Shown here piece after piece: positions 36,983 through 46,114 of a stretch of DNA of 64,000 bases (its first letter is position 1; every line of letters begins with the position of its first letter). Source of the DNA: Streptomyces sp. NBC_00683 (lineage in GTDB: Bacteria; Actinomycetota; Actinomycetes; Streptomycetales; Streptomycetaceae); assembly GCF_036226745.1 (NCBI RefSeq), contig NZ_CP109013.1:2046001-2110000 (forward strand), written 5' to 3'. The position numbers were made by a program, and so were the translations under genes. The notes beneath the pieces are model-generated. The model had not been told where the DNA came from and made no database searches. It saw nothing but the letters and a program-made list of their open reading frames with translations.

Positions 36983-38233
36983 TCAGGTGCGGCTCGGTTC
37001 CGACTCCGGCTCCGGCGCGGGGAGCGGCGCCGCTCCCCGGCGGGGGAGCAACAGCGGGGTCGCCAGCAGGAGCACGCCGGCGAGGCCGATGGCGGTACGC
37101 GGGCCGAGCAGGCCGCCCAGTACGCCCCAGACGGCCGTCAGAAGCGCGGTCGAGGCCTTGGTCGTCACCGCCCAGGCGGACAGCGTGCGGGCGACCCGGT
37201 CGGTCGCGGTGCGCTGGAGGCGGTAGGTGGCGGAGACGGGGTTGAAGACCCCGCAGCAGAGGATGAGCCCGAACTCGACGCCCATCACCAGCAGCAGTCC
37301 TCCGGTGCCCGGCCCCAGGAAGGCCAGGCCGATGGGCCAGAACGCGCGCAGCGTCCCGGCCACGACCAGGACCCGGTGCTGCCCGAACCGGGTGGCGAGC
37401 GGCCGGGCCAGCCGCGACCCGAGCAGCCCGCCGATCGAGGGCAGGGCGAAGGCCAGGCCGTACTGCCACGGCGCGAACCCGAGCCGGCCGAGCATCAGGA
37501 CGGCCAGCAGCGGCGAGGCGGCCATCACCAGGCCGTTGAACAGGGCGGTGTTGATGAACAGCGGGCGGAGCGTCGCGTCGGCGAGGATGTACCGCCAGCC
37601 GTCGAGCAGGTCCCGGGCCCGCAGGCGCGCGGCCTCCCGGGGTTCGGGCCGGGGTTCGTGCCGGCCCATCGCGCGGATACCCAGGGCCGAGAGCAGGTAG
37701 CTGACCGCGTCGGCCACCAGGGTCGCGACCGGGCCGAGGAGCCCGATCGCGGCGCCGCCGAGCGGCGGTCCGATGATCGTGGTCGTCCAGGCCGTGGACT
37801 CGAATCTGGCGTTGGCCACGAGCAGGTCCTCGGGCGGCAGCAGCGTTTTCAGGTAGGCGCCCGAGGCTGCGCGGAAGGTGATGTCGGCCGCCGCGACGAC
37901 GACCGAGACGAGCAGGAGCTGAAGGAAGGTGAGAACGCCGAGCGCGAACGCGGCGGGGATCGTCAGCAGCGCCGCGAACCGCACCAGGTCCATCGCGATC
38001 AGCACCGGCCGCTTGCGGCGGAACTCCACCCACGGGCCGAGCGGCACCGCCACGACCGCGCCCACCGCGGCCCCCACGGAGGAGAGCGCGGCGACCTCGC
38101 CCGGTCCCGCGTGCAGCACCTGGATGGCGATCAGCGGGAACGCGCCGAAGGCGAGCCACGTGCCGAGCGCGCTGGTCCCGTACGCTCCCCACAGCCATCC
38201 GAACGGCCTGCCGAGCCGGTGTCCGCTCCTCAT
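36983..38233 (-). CDS. MFS transporter (EntS/MFS_3-like exporter)
   Basis: 416-residue membrane transporter with twelve predicted helices. The first helix begins WLWGAYGTSALGTWLAFGAFPLIA, and the cytoplasmic loop between helices 2 and 3 reads EFRRKRPVLIAMDLVRF, an MFS motif A variant. Its layout resembles MFS_3 proteins such as EntS, which mostly export small molecules. It is divergent from the LysR gene (134-bp gap) and probably under its control. The substrate is unknown. Confidence 0.85.
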   Translation of the reverse strand: MRSGHRLGRPFGWLWGAYGTSALGTWLAFGAFPLIAIQVLHAGPGEVAALSSVGAAVGAVVAVPLGPWVEFRRKRPVLIAMDLVRFAALLTIPAAFALGVLTFLQLLLVSVVVAAADITFRAASGAYLKTLLPPEDLLVANARFESTAWTTTIIGPPLGGAAIGLLGPVATLVADAVSYLLSALGIRAMGRHEPRPEPREAARLRARDLLDGWRYILADATLRPLFINTALFNGLVMAASPLLAVLMLGRLGFAPWQYGLAFALPSIGGLLGSRLARPLATRFGQHRVLVVAGTLRAFWPIGLAFLGPGTGGLLLVMGVEFGLILCCGVFNPVSATYRLQRTATDRVARTLSAWAVTTKASTALLTAVWGVLGGLLGPRTAIGLAGVLLLATPLLLPRRGAAPLPAPEPESEPSRT

Positions 38234-38367
38234 GCCCGACGCCCCTCTCCGCTCGTCCGCACAACCGTTCCGCGATCGGAAGCATCAAAGCGAGCACGAC
38301 ACCGCGGGATCAAACAACCGAAGTGCCGACCGTCCACAACCAATGGTTGTGGCCGTAAGGTGTCGGC

Positions 38368-39303
38368 GTGGACCTCGACACCGTCAGGACCTTCGTCGCC
38401 GCCGCCGAGGCGGGGCAGTTCCAGGAGGCCGCCGCCGAACTGGCGGTCACCCAGCAGGCCGTCTCCAAGCGCATCGCCGCACTGGAGCGCAGCCTCGGTG
38501 TGCGGCTCTTCACCCGCACGCCGCGCGGCGCCGAGCTGACCATCGACGGGCAGGCGTTCCTGCCCCACGCGCGTGAGCTGCTGCGTGTCGCCGAGCGCGC
38601 GGTCGCGTCCGTACGCACCGGCCACCGTCCGCTGCGGGTCGACGTGATCGCCTCACGCGGCGCGGCGTCCGGCCTGATGCGCGGCTTCCACGACGCGTAT
38701 CCCGGGATCGAGCTCGACGTGGTGTGGCTCTTCGACATCGAGACGGCCGTCGCCGCCATCCGGTCCGGTGAGATCGACGCGTCGTTCCGCGCCGTGGCCG
38801 TGCCGGGCCGGCCACTGCCCGAGGACATCGAGTCCGTCCGGGTGCTCGACGAACCGCTCCAGCTCCTCACCGGCCCCGCACACGCGCTGGCGGGCGCCCG
38901 GTCGGTGCCCCTCGCCCGGCTCGCCGGGCACCGGATCTGGATGCCGGGCATCGTCCCGGGTACCGAGTGGGCCGCCTACTACGACGACCTCGTCGCCGAG
39001 TTCGGTCTCACCATCGAGGCGACCGGCCCCAACTTCGGCTCCGACGCCCTCCTGGACACCATCGCCGACACCCCAGCCCTGGCCACCTTCATGGGTGGGA
39101 GGACCCGCCTCGTCTGGCCCGTCGGCCACGGGCTGCGCCTCATCCCGGTGACCGACCCGACGCCCGTCTACCCGCACTCGCTCCTCTGGCACCGCGACAA
39201 CCCGCACCCGGCGCTGGCCACCCTGCGCGCCCACCTCGCCGCCACGGCGACCGGCGACGACGAGGCCGGGACCTGGGCGCCGAGCTGGGTGATTCCGCGC
39301 TGA
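38368..39303 (+). CDS. LysR-family transcriptional regulator
   Basis: 311-residue regulator with an N-terminal winged helix (residues 1-60, DTVRTFVAAAEAGQFQEAAAELAVTQQAVSKRIAALERSLGVRLFTRT pattern) and a periplasmic-binding-like effector domain (about 90-295). The start is GTG at 38368. Divergence from the MFS gene is the classic LysR arrangement, so it likely activates or represses that exporter in response to a small ligand. The ligand is not predictable from sequence. Confidence 0.9.
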   Translation: MDLDTVRTFVAAAEAGQFQEAAAELAVTQQAVSKRIAALERSLGVRLFTRTPRGAELTIDGQAFLPHARELLRVAERAVASVRTGHRPLRVDVIASRGAASGLMRGFHDAYPGIELDVVWLFDIETAVAAIRSGEIDASFRAVAVPGRPLPEDIESVRVLDEPLQLLTGPAHALAGARSVPLARLAGHRIWMPGIVPGTEWAAYYDDLVAEFGLTIEATGPNFGSDALLDTIADTPALATFMGGRTRLVWPVGHGLRLIPVTDPTPVYPHSLLWHRDNPHPALATLRAHLAATATGDDEAGTWAPSWVIPR

Positions 39304-39319
39304 CGCCCCGGCCGCGTGC

Positions 39320-39946
39320 TCAGGCGCGCGCCGCCTCGTACAGGCTCTCCGGGAGTGCGAGGTTCAGTGCCGTGACGACCGGCAGGCCGTGTTCCTTGCC
39401 GAGGCGGGAGACCGCGCCCGTGGCGAGCTGGAACAGGGCGCCGCTCGCCGGAGTCAGTCGCAGGTAGCGGGCCGTGAGGACCCGCAGGAAGTGGGAGTGC
39501 GCGACCAGCGCGATATCGGCGTCGCCCAGGCGTGAGGCGGCTGCCCGTACCTCTGCCAGGATCCGGTCGGCGCGGGCGCCCACCTCTGCCGGCGTCTCGC
39601 CCGGGTGTCCTTCGGGGCCGGGTGCGACGCCGTCGGTCCACAGGTTCCAGTCGGGCCGGGTGCGGTGGATCTCGACCGTGGTCACACCCTCGTACGCCCC
39701 GTAGTCCCACTCGTGCAGATCCGGTGTGACGCGGGGCGTCCGCAGGCCCGCCAGTTCCGCGGTACGCCGGGCGCGGATCAGCGGGCTGACCAGGGTGAGG
39801 CCGATGTGCCGGTCGGCCAGGAGGGGGACCAGCGCGCGGGCCTGGCGTTCGCCGAGGTCCGTGAGCGGCAGGTCGGTGTGGCTCGTGTGCTGTCCGGAGC
39901 GGGACCATTCCGTCTCGCCGTGCCGGATCAGGATCAGCTCGCCCAT
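39320..39946 (-). CDS. Histidine phosphatase family protein
   Basis: 208-residue phosphoglycerate-mutase-like phosphatase. The catalytic phosphohistidine motif RHGETEW is near the N-terminus (LILIRHGETEWSRSG), WDYGAYEG is the family glutamate/loop motif and VAHSHFLRVL carries the second catalytic histidine. ATG at 39946 follows AAGGTGGAG. It converges on the LysR gene with a 16-bp gap. Members dephosphorylate phosphosugars or nucleotides; the exact substrate is unknown. Confidence 0.9.
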   Translation of the reverse strand: MGELILIRHGETEWSRSGQHTSHTDLPLTDLGERQARALVPLLADRHIGLTLVSPLIRARRTAELAGLRTPRVTPDLHEWDYGAYEGVTTVEIHRTRPDWNLWTDGVAPGPEGHPGETPAEVGARADRILAEVRAAASRLGDADIALVAHSHFLRVLTARYLRLTPASGALFQLATGAVSRLGKEHGLPVVTALNLALPESLYEAARA

Positions 39947-39967
39947 GGACTCCACCTTCGCGCCGAG

Positions 39968-39994
39968 GAGCCGGCCCCGGGCCGGGGCCGGCTC
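39968..39994 (-). terminator. Terminator after the GH31 gene
   Basis: A perfect 11-bp stem (39968-39978 with 39984-39994) with a 5-base loop lies immediately past the GH31 stop on the minus strand, upstream of the phosphatase gene. Confidence 0.7.
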
Positions 39995-40000
39995 AAAGGA

Positions 40001-42229
40001 TCAGCCTACGACCGTGACGGTGTACGGCTGGTCCGTGTCCGTCGCGACCCGGACCTCGCCGCCCTTGCGGACCACTTCGTACGTCGCCGCGGGTGCGCCC
40101 GTGAGGTCGGGGACCGTCACCGTGCGGGTGAAGTCGCCCGTTCCGGCCGGTGCGAACACGCGGAGTTCCAGGTTGTCGAGCCACTCCCCGTCCGGGCGCG
40201 AATCGTCCGCGCCCAGGGCCAGGACCGCACCCGGGCGGACCAGGACCGGCAGGCTGTCGAAGCCGTGGGTCTCGCGGCGCCACCCGGGGCCGGTGACCGT
40301 CTCGCCGGTCAGCAGGTGGGTCCAGGTGCCCTCGGGGACGTAGTACTCGACCTGGCCGTCCTCGCTGAAGACGGGCGCGACCAGGAGGTCCGGGCCGAGC
40401 AGGTACTGGCGGTCCACGGTGCGGGCGGTCGGGTCGTCGGGGAACTCCAGCAGCATCGGGCGCATCGTCGGGACGCCCGTGCGGTGGGCCTCGACGGCGG
40501 CCCCGTACAGGTAGGGCATCAGCCGGTGCTTGAGGCGGGTGAACTGCCGGGCCACATCGACCGCTTCCTCGCCGAACTCCCACGGCACCCGGTAGGAGGA
40601 GGAGCCGTGCAGCCGGCTGTGCGAGGAGAGCAGGCCGAAGGCGAGCCAGCGCTTGAAGACCGCCGGGTCGGGGGTGCCCTCGAAGCCGCCGATGTCGTGG
40701 CTCCAGAAGCCGAAGCCGGACAGGCTCAGCGAGAGGCCGCCGCGCAGCGACTCGGCCATGGCGCCGAAGGAGGACCAGCAGTCGCCGCCCCAGTGGACCG
40801 GGAACTGCTGGCCGCCGGCGGTCGCCGAGCGGGCGAAGAGCACGGCTTCGCCCTGGCCGCGCTCCTTCTCCAGGAGTTCGAAGACGGCCTTGTTGTACAG
40901 GTGCGTGTAGTAGTTGTGCATGCGCTCCGGGTCGGAGCCGTCGTGCCAGACGACGTCCGTGGGGATGCGCTCGCCGAAGTCGGTCTTGAAGGCGTCGACG
41001 CCCTGGTCGAGGAGCCCCTTGAGCTTGCCCTGGAACCAGGCGGTGGCCTCGGGGTTGGTGAAGTCGACCAGCGCCATGCCGGCCTGCCACTTGTCCCACT
41101 GCCAGATGTCGCCGTCGGCGGTCTCGACGAAGTAGCCCTTGCGGGCGCCCTCCTCGTACAGCGCGCCCTTCTGCGCGATGTACGGGTTGATCCAGACGCA
41201 GATCCGCAGTCCCTTGTCCTTGAGCCGGGCGATCTGGCCCACCGGGTCGGGGAAGGCGGCCGGGTCCCACTCGAAGTCCGACCACTGGTACTCGCGCATC
41301 CAGAAGCAGTCGAAGTGGAAGACGCTGAGCGGGATTCCGCGTTCGGCCATCCCGTCGACGAAGGAGTTGACGGTCTTCTCGTCGTAGGAGGTGGTGAACG
41401 ACGTGGACAGCCAGAGGCCGAACGACCAGGCCGGCGGCAGGGCCGGGCGGCCGGTGAGTGCGGTGTAGCGGGCGAGGACGTCCTTCGGCGTGGGGCCGGC
41501 GATGACGAAGTACTCGAGCGTCTGGTCCTCGACGCTGAACTGCACCTGGCCGACGGCCTCGGAGCCCACCTCGAAGGAGACCTTGCCGGGGTGGTTGACG
41601 AAGACGCCGTAGCCGCGCGAGGAGAGGTAGAACGGGATGTTCTTGTAGGCCTGTTCACTGCTCGTGCCACCGTCGGCCTGCCAGATGTCGACGGTCTGAC
41701 CGTTCTTCACGTAGGGCGTGAAGCGCTCACCGAGACCGTGGACGGTCTCGCCCACGCCGAGAGCGAGCTGGGCAAGCATGTGGTGGCTGCCGTCGGGGAG
41801 GGTGGCGAACGCGCTCCCCTTGCGTCCGGCGGAGGTCAGGATCTGGCCGTCGCCGTCGAGGAACTCCAGACCGAAGGCACCCTCGGTGGGCAGCCGCAGC
41901 GTGAGGGGGCCGCTGGTCAGCTCGGCGGTGGCGCCCAGTTCACGTGCCGTGGCGGCGGACTGCGCGGCGGCGCCCACCAGTTCGAAGTCCGGGCCCTTGC
42001 GGCGCCTGCCCGCGTGGTGGGTGAGCCGTACGGCGATGACGCCCTCGGCGGGGGCGTGGGCCTCCACGGTGATCAGCGGGGCGTTGAGGGTGTCACCGCG
42101 CCGTTCGACACGCTTGACGGCTGCGTAGGCAGCGAGGCGGTCGGTGTCGAGGCGGACGTCGCGGACTTCGGTGGCGTACGAGGCGTGCACACCGCTGCGC
42201 AACTGCCAGAAGCCGTCGGTGAACTTCAT
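40001..42229 (-). CDS. GH31 alpha-xylosidase, YicI type
   Basis: 742-residue cytosolic glycosidase that releases alpha-linked xylose, for example from isoprimeverose derived from xyloglucan. Asp417 in KTDFGERIP aligns with the catalytic nucleophile of YicI by both motif and position; HWGGDCWSSFGAMAESLRGGLSLSLSGFGFWSHDIGGFEG-type sequence carries the acid/base aspartate and substrate loop. FHFDCFWMREYQWSDFEWDP is also characteristic. ATG at 42229 with AAGGA upstream is the start; the longer open frame is non-coding. It diverges from xylA, so both would be induced by xylose. Confidence 0.92.
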   Translation of the reverse strand: MKFTDGFWQLRSGVHASYATEVRDVRLDTDRLAAYAAVKRVERRGDTLNAPLITVEAHAPAEGVIAVRLTHHAGRRRKGPDFELVGAAAQSAATARELGATAELTSGPLTLRLPTEGAFGLEFLDGDGQILTSAGRKGSAFATLPDGSHHMLAQLALGVGETVHGLGERFTPYVKNGQTVDIWQADGGTSSEQAYKNIPFYLSSRGYGVFVNHPGKVSFEVGSEAVGQVQFSVEDQTLEYFVIAGPTPKDVLARYTALTGRPALPPAWSFGLWLSTSFTTSYDEKTVNSFVDGMAERGIPLSVFHFDCFWMREYQWSDFEWDPAAFPDPVGQIARLKDKGLRICVWINPYIAQKGALYEEGARKGYFVETADGDIWQWDKWQAGMALVDFTNPEATAWFQGKLKGLLDQGVDAFKTDFGERIPTDVVWHDGSDPERMHNYYTHLYNKAVFELLEKERGQGEAVLFARSATAGGQQFPVHWGGDCWSSFGAMAESLRGGLSLSLSGFGFWSHDIGGFEGTPDPAVFKRWLAFGLLSSHSRLHGSSSYRVPWEFGEEAVDVARQFTRLKHRLMPYLYGAAVEAHRTGVPTMRPMLLEFPDDPTARTVDRQYLLGPDLLVAPVFSEDGQVEYYVPEGTWTHLLTGETVTGPGWRRETHGFDSLPVLVRPGAVLALGADDSRPDGEWLDNLELRVFAPAGTGDFTRTVTVPDLTGAPAATYEVVRKGGEVRVATDTDQPYTVTVVG

Positions 42230-42555
42230 GGGGGGGGTCCTTAGCCGTTCAGGAAGTACGAAAGTGCGGGACGTCAGGGCGTCTGCGGCGAGCGCGCCAA
42301 CGGGTCCTCTCGATTTTGATCGTACACAAAACAAATATGCGCACGAGGGCCCGTACACAACGGGAACACCCGGAATGCCCGAATAACTGCCGCGCCGACG
42401 AAGGTCGCAGATCGGACATGCTGCCGCCACGTGACCGATACGTCACGGAAACGGTATGGAAACCAACGGCAGGGTGGGGTATTAGTACTGCAAGCAAACA
42501 AATTGGTCGGTCGGCTGATCCGCCGCCCGCGCCTTCGTCGACAAGAGGCTGATCA
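42230..42555. promoter_or_regulatory. Divergent GH31/xylA promoter region
   Basis: This 326-bp gap is unusually AT-rich around 42310-42345 and 42478-42510. CGTACACAA occurs twice (near 42320 and 42351) and AAACAAAT occurs near each gene's probable promoter (around 42329 and 42498). The paired A-rich motifs are loosely like the TTTGTTT arms of xylose ROK-repressor operators in other bacteria. No small gene is seen. The ribosome binding site GAGG precedes the xylA ATG. Confidence 0.4.
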
Positions 42556-43725
42556 ATGTCGGAACGCTTCACCCCCACCGCCGCGGACAGGTTCACCTTC
42601 GGTCTCTGGACCGTCGGCTGGCGCGGCAACGACCCGTTCGGCGACGCCACCCGTCCCGCGCTCGACCCGGTCGAGTCGGTCGAGCGCCTGGCCGAGCTCG
42701 GCGCCCACGGTGTGACGTTCCACGACGACGACCTCATTCCGTTCGGCTCCTCCGACAGCGAGCGCGACGCCCACATCGCGCGCTTCAAGGAGGCGCTGGA
42801 GCGCACCGGGCTCAAGGTCCCGATGGCCACCACCAACCTCTTCACGCACCCCGTGTTCAAGGACGGCGGCTTCACGTCCAACGACCGCGACGTGCGCCGT
42901 TACGCGCTGCGCAAGGTCATCCGCAACATCGACCTCGCCGCCGAGCTGGGCGCCGAGACGTATGTCGCCTGGGGCGGCCGCGAGGGCGCCGAGTCCGGCG
43001 CCGCCAAGGACGTCCGCGTGGCGCTGGACCGCATGAAGGAGGCCTTCGACCTGCTGGGCGACTACGTCACCGAGCAGGGCTACAACCTCCGCTTCGCGAT
43101 CGAGCCCAAGCCGAACGAGCCCCGCGGCGACATCCTCCTGCCCACGATCGGGCACGCGCTGGCCTTCATCGAGCGCCTGGAGCGCCCCGAGCTGGTCGGC
43201 GTCAACCCGGAGACCGGCCACGAGCAGATGGCCGGCCTCAACTTCCCGCACGGCATCGCCCAGGCCCTGTGGGCGGGCAAGCTCTTCCACATCGACCTCA
43301 ACGGCCAGTCCGGCATCAAGTACGACCAGGACTTCCGCTTCGGCGCCGGCGACCTGCGCCAGGCGTTCTGGCTCGTCGACCTGCTGGAGAACTCCGACTA
43401 CGCGGGGCCGCTCCACTTCGACTTCAAGCCGGTGCGCACCGACGGCATCGACGGCGTCTGGGAGTCCGCGAAGAACTGCATGCGCAACTACCTCATCCTC
43501 AAGGAGCGCGCCGCGGCCTTCCGCGCCGACCCGGCCGTGCAGGAGGCCCTGACCGCCTCCCGCCTGGACGAGCTGGCCCAGCCGACCGCCGCCGACGGGC
43601 TCAAGAGCCTGCTCGCGGACCGCTCGGCGTTCGAGGAGTTCGACGTGAACGCCGCCGCCGAGCGTTCGATGGCCTTCGAGGCCCTCGACCAGCTCGCGAT
43701 GGAGCACCTGCTCGGCGTCCGCTGA
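42556..43725 (+). CDS. xylA: Xylose isomerase
   Basis: 389-residue metal-dependent isomerase converting D-xylose to D-xylulose (and D-glucose to fructose in vitro). It follows the Streptomyces xylose isomerase sequence almost residue for residue: [13 protein letters not shown] carries the catalytic histidine (His56) and Asp, [13 protein letters not shown] carries the metal-binding glutamate and lysine, and [14 protein letters not shown] and [15 protein letters not shown] carry the remaining metal ligands. ATG at 42556 follows GAGG. The usual partner xylB (xylulokinase) is absent here. A 15-bp hairpin ends the transcript. Confidence 0.97.
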   Translation: MSERFTPTAADRFTFGLWTVGWRGNDPFGDATRPALDPVESVERLAELGAHGVTFHDDDLIPFGSSDSERDAHIARFKEALERTGLKVPMATTNLFTHPVFKDGGFTSNDRDVRRYALRKVIRNIDLAAELGAETYVAWGGREGAESGAAKDVRVALDRMKEAFDLLGDYVTEQGYNLRFAIEPKPNEPRGDILLPTIGHALAFIERLERPELVGVNPETGHEQMAGLNFPHGIAQALWAGKLFHIDLNGQSGIKYDQDFRFGAGDLRQAFWLVDLLENSDYAGPLHFDFKPVRTDGIDGVWESAKNCMRNYLILKERAAAFRADPAVQEALTASRLDELAQPTAADGLKSLLADRSAFEEFDVNAAAERSMAFEALDQLAMEHLLGVR

Positions 43726-43729
43726 CGCA

Positions 43730-43763
43730 CCGGGTGCCCGGCGGTCCGCCGCCGGGCACCCGG
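43730..43763 (+). terminator. Terminator of xylA
   Basis: A perfect 15-bp stem (43730-43744 with 43749-43763) with a 4-base loop begins 4 bases after the xylA stop. Confidence 0.8.
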
Positions 43764-43815
43764 CCTTCCGCGTGCGGCCTCGCCGAATCCGCGCACGGTC
43801 TTGACGATCAGCCCG

Positions 43816-43829
43816 TGGGAGCGTTCCCA
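43816..43829 (+). promoter_or_regulatory. CebR-like operator
   Basis: TGGGAGCGTTCCCA differs at one position from the CebR (LacI family) operator TGGGAGCGCTCCCA known in Streptomyces, and flanking bases extend the dyad to about 22 bp with two mismatches. TTGACG at 43801-43806 looks like a -35 element, so the operator would cover the -10 region, which fits repression. It lies 35 bp before the binding-protein gene of the beta-glucoside operon. No LacI gene is nearby. Confidence 0.75.
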
Positions 43830-43863
43830 TGGGGCGGCCACCCCCTCATGCAAGGGCACCACC

Positions 43864-45126
43864 GTGACAGAAATATCCCCGGACGGAACGGACCGACGCC
43901 CCAGCCGCCGCACCAGGCGGATCGTCGTCCCCCTCACCGTCGTCTCCGCGATCCTCACCGGCGCCGTTCTGTCGGGGTGCGGTCAGCAGAGGGACGACGA
44001 CGTCTACACCGTCATGAACTCCTCGACCGACGAGTCGTACCACCGCTGGGACGGCGACACTCTCGCGCGCTGCAGCAAGCAGCTCGGGATCACGATCGAG
44101 CAGCAGAGCGTGCCGGCCGCGCAGGTGATGACGAAGGCGCTGCGCATGGCGTCGTCGAAGTCACTGCCGGACGTCCTCCAGCTGGATGCCTCCGAGATGC
44201 CGACGTTCGCCGAGGCCGGCGGGCTGATCCCGCTGAAGGATCTCGGACTGACCACGACGGACATCCCCGAGGGGATCGTCGACTTCGGCTCGTTCGACGG
44301 GAAGTACTACGGGGCCGCGCGCACCGTGAACACCCTGGCGCTGTTCTACAACAAGGACACCCTCGACAAGGCCGGCCTGAAGGTGCCCACCACCTGGGCC
44401 GAGATGCAGTCGACGGCCAAGAAGCTGACCCAGGGCAAGCGTTACGGTCTGGCGCTCAGCGCGGGCGGCGCGGAGGACGGTGTCTTCCAGTTCACCCCGT
44501 TCATGTGGTCCAACGGCGGCGACGAGTCGAAGCTCGACACCCCCGAGGTCGCCGGTGCGCTGGACTACTGGAAGGCGCTCCTGAAGGACGGATCCCTCTC
44601 CAAGTCCACGGTCAACTGGACCCAGGCCGACGTCAACGACCAGTTCATGGCGGGCAACGCCGCCATGATGATCAACGGCCCGTGGCAGGTCGAGACCCTG
44701 AACGCCAAGAAGGGTCTCAACTGGGGCATCGCCGAGATCCCCGTCCCCGAGGCGGGCGACGACTCGGTCGGTCCGCTGGGCGGCGGTGTGCTCACCGTGC
44801 CCAACACCGGTGACAGTGAGCGCGAGAAGACGGCCGCCAAGATCATCGGCTGCATGGCGGGCGAGCAGGAGCAGATCACGTACGCCCTGAACAGCTGGAT
44901 GGTCCCGGCGAACACCAAGGCCGCCGCGGTCTGGCGTACGAAGGCCCCGGAGCTGGCGGCCCTGGCCGGCCAGGTCTCGACGGCCCGTTCCCGTACCGCC
45001 AAGGTCGGCGCGCAGTGGTCGTCCGTGTCGCTCGCCCTGCAGAGCGCCTTCCAGTCCGCCCTCACCGGCGAGTCCAGCGAGGCCGCTCTGAAGCGTGCCC
45101 AGCAGCAGGTCACGAGCGGGAACTGA
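43864..45126 (+). CDS. Sugar ABC transporter substrate-binding lipoprotein (beta-glucoside operon)
   Basis: 420-residue family 1 extracellular solute-binding protein. Its signal has a basic N-terminus (DRRPSRRTRRIVVPL) and a lipobox LSGCGQQ. The mature region has PDVLQLDASEMPTFAEAGGLIPLKDLG, YNKDTLDKAGLKVPTTWAEM and AAMMINGPWQVE, typical of oligosaccharide-binding proteins. GTG at 43864 with AAGGG upstream is the start; an upstream in-frame ATG lies in the operator region. With two permeases and a GH1 enzyme it should import a beta-glucoside such as cellobiose or gentiobiose. It is not obviously CebE, so the exact sugar is open. Confidence 0.88.
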   Translation: MTEISPDGTDRRPSRRTRRIVVPLTVVSAILTGAVLSGCGQQRDDDVYTVMNSSTDESYHRWDGDTLARCSKQLGITIEQQSVPAAQVMTKALRMASSKSLPDVLQLDASEMPTFAEAGGLIPLKDLGLTTTDIPEGIVDFGSFDGKYYGAARTVNTLALFYNKDTLDKAGLKVPTTWAEMQSTAKKLTQGKRYGLALSAGGAEDGVFQFTPFMWSNGGDESKLDTPEVAGALDYWKALLKDGSLSKSTVNWTQADVNDQFMAGNAAMMINGPWQVETLNAKKGLNWGIAEIPVPEAGDDSVGPLGGGVLTVPNTGDSEREKTAAKIIGCMAGEQEQITYALNSWMVPANTKAAAVWRTKAPELAALAGQVSTARSRTAKVGAQWSSVSLALQSAFQSALTGESSEAALKRAQQQVTSGN

Positions 45127-45137
45127 GGTACCGAACC

Positions 45138-46109
45138 ATGTCATCCACCACAGCCTCCGCCGCCGTGCCGCACACCGAGCCGAAAGCGCCCGCGGCCGGT
45201 GCGGCCAAGAAGCCCGTGAGCCCGCGACGCGCCAAGCGCCGCAGGCAGCTCGCCCAGTGGGGCTTCATCGCCCCCGCGGTGATCTTCATGGCGCTGTTCT
45301 TCGGCTACCCGCTCGTCCGCAACATCGTGATGAGCTTCCAGGACTACTCACCGTCCACGTTCTTCACCGGTGAGGCGCCGTTCAACGGCACGGACAACTG
45401 GAGCAACGTCTTCGACGACGGGCTGTTCGGCAAGGCCCTGTGGCAGACGATCCTCTTCACCGTCGGATCGCTCGTCGGCCAGTTCTGCATCGGTCTCGCC
45501 CTCGCGGTCTTCTTCAGCCGCCGCTTCCCGCTGAACGGGGTCCTGCGCTCGCTGATCCTGCTGCCGTGGCTGGTCCCGATGGTCGTCTCCGGCATCGTCT
45601 GGCGGCGCATCTTCGACCAGGACACGGGCGTCCTCAACTCCTTCCTGGGCACCATCGGCATCGGCGGCGACACGCCCTGGCTGACCAGCACGAGCATGGC
45701 GCTCGTGTCCGTGATCCTGGTGAACATCTGGATCGGCATCCCGTTCAACATGGTGATCCTCTACGGCGGCCTCCAGGAAGTCCCCAAGGAACTGCACGAG
45801 GCGGCCTCGCTCGACGGCGCCTCCGCCTGGCGCACCTTCCGCTCGGTGACACTGCCGATGCTCAAGCCCGTCATCACGGTGGTGCTGGTGCTCGGCTTCA
45901 TGTCGACGGTCAAGATCCTCGACCTGGTCCTCGCCCTCACCGACGGCGGCCCCGCCGACTCCACGCAGACGCTCGGCACGCTCACGTACCAGAACTCCTT
46001 CGTCCAGATGGACTTCGGGGCCGGTGCCGTGGTCGGCAACATCCTGATCCTGATCTCCGCCGTCTTCGCGGTGTTCTACCTGCGGGTCAACCGCAACGAG
46101 GGGAAGTGA
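45138..46109 (+). CDS. Sugar ABC transporter permease (MalF type)
   Basis: 323-residue permease with a 40-residue hydrophilic N-terminus, six predicted helices and the coupling loop ELHEAASLDGASAWRTFRSVTLPML. ATG at 45138 follows GAGG by 9 bases and lies 11 bases after the binding-protein stop. It pairs with the next permease; the ATPase must come from elsewhere. Confidence 0.9.
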   Translation: MSSTTASAAVPHTEPKAPAAGAAKKPVSPRRAKRRRQLAQWGFIAPAVIFMALFFGYPLVRNIVMSFQDYSPSTFFTGEAPFNGTDNWSNVFDDGLFGKALWQTILFTVGSLVGQFCIGLALAVFFSRRFPLNGVLRSLILLPWLVPMVVSGIVWRRIFDQDTGVLNSFLGTIGIGGDTPWLTSTSMALVSVILVNIWIGIPFNMVILYGGLQEVPKELHEAASLDGASAWRTFRSVTLPMLKPVITVVLVLGFMSTVKILDLVLALTDGGPADSTQTLGTLTYQNSFVQMDFGAGAVVGNILILISAVFAVFYLRVNRNEGK

Positions 46110-46114
46110 CCGGC

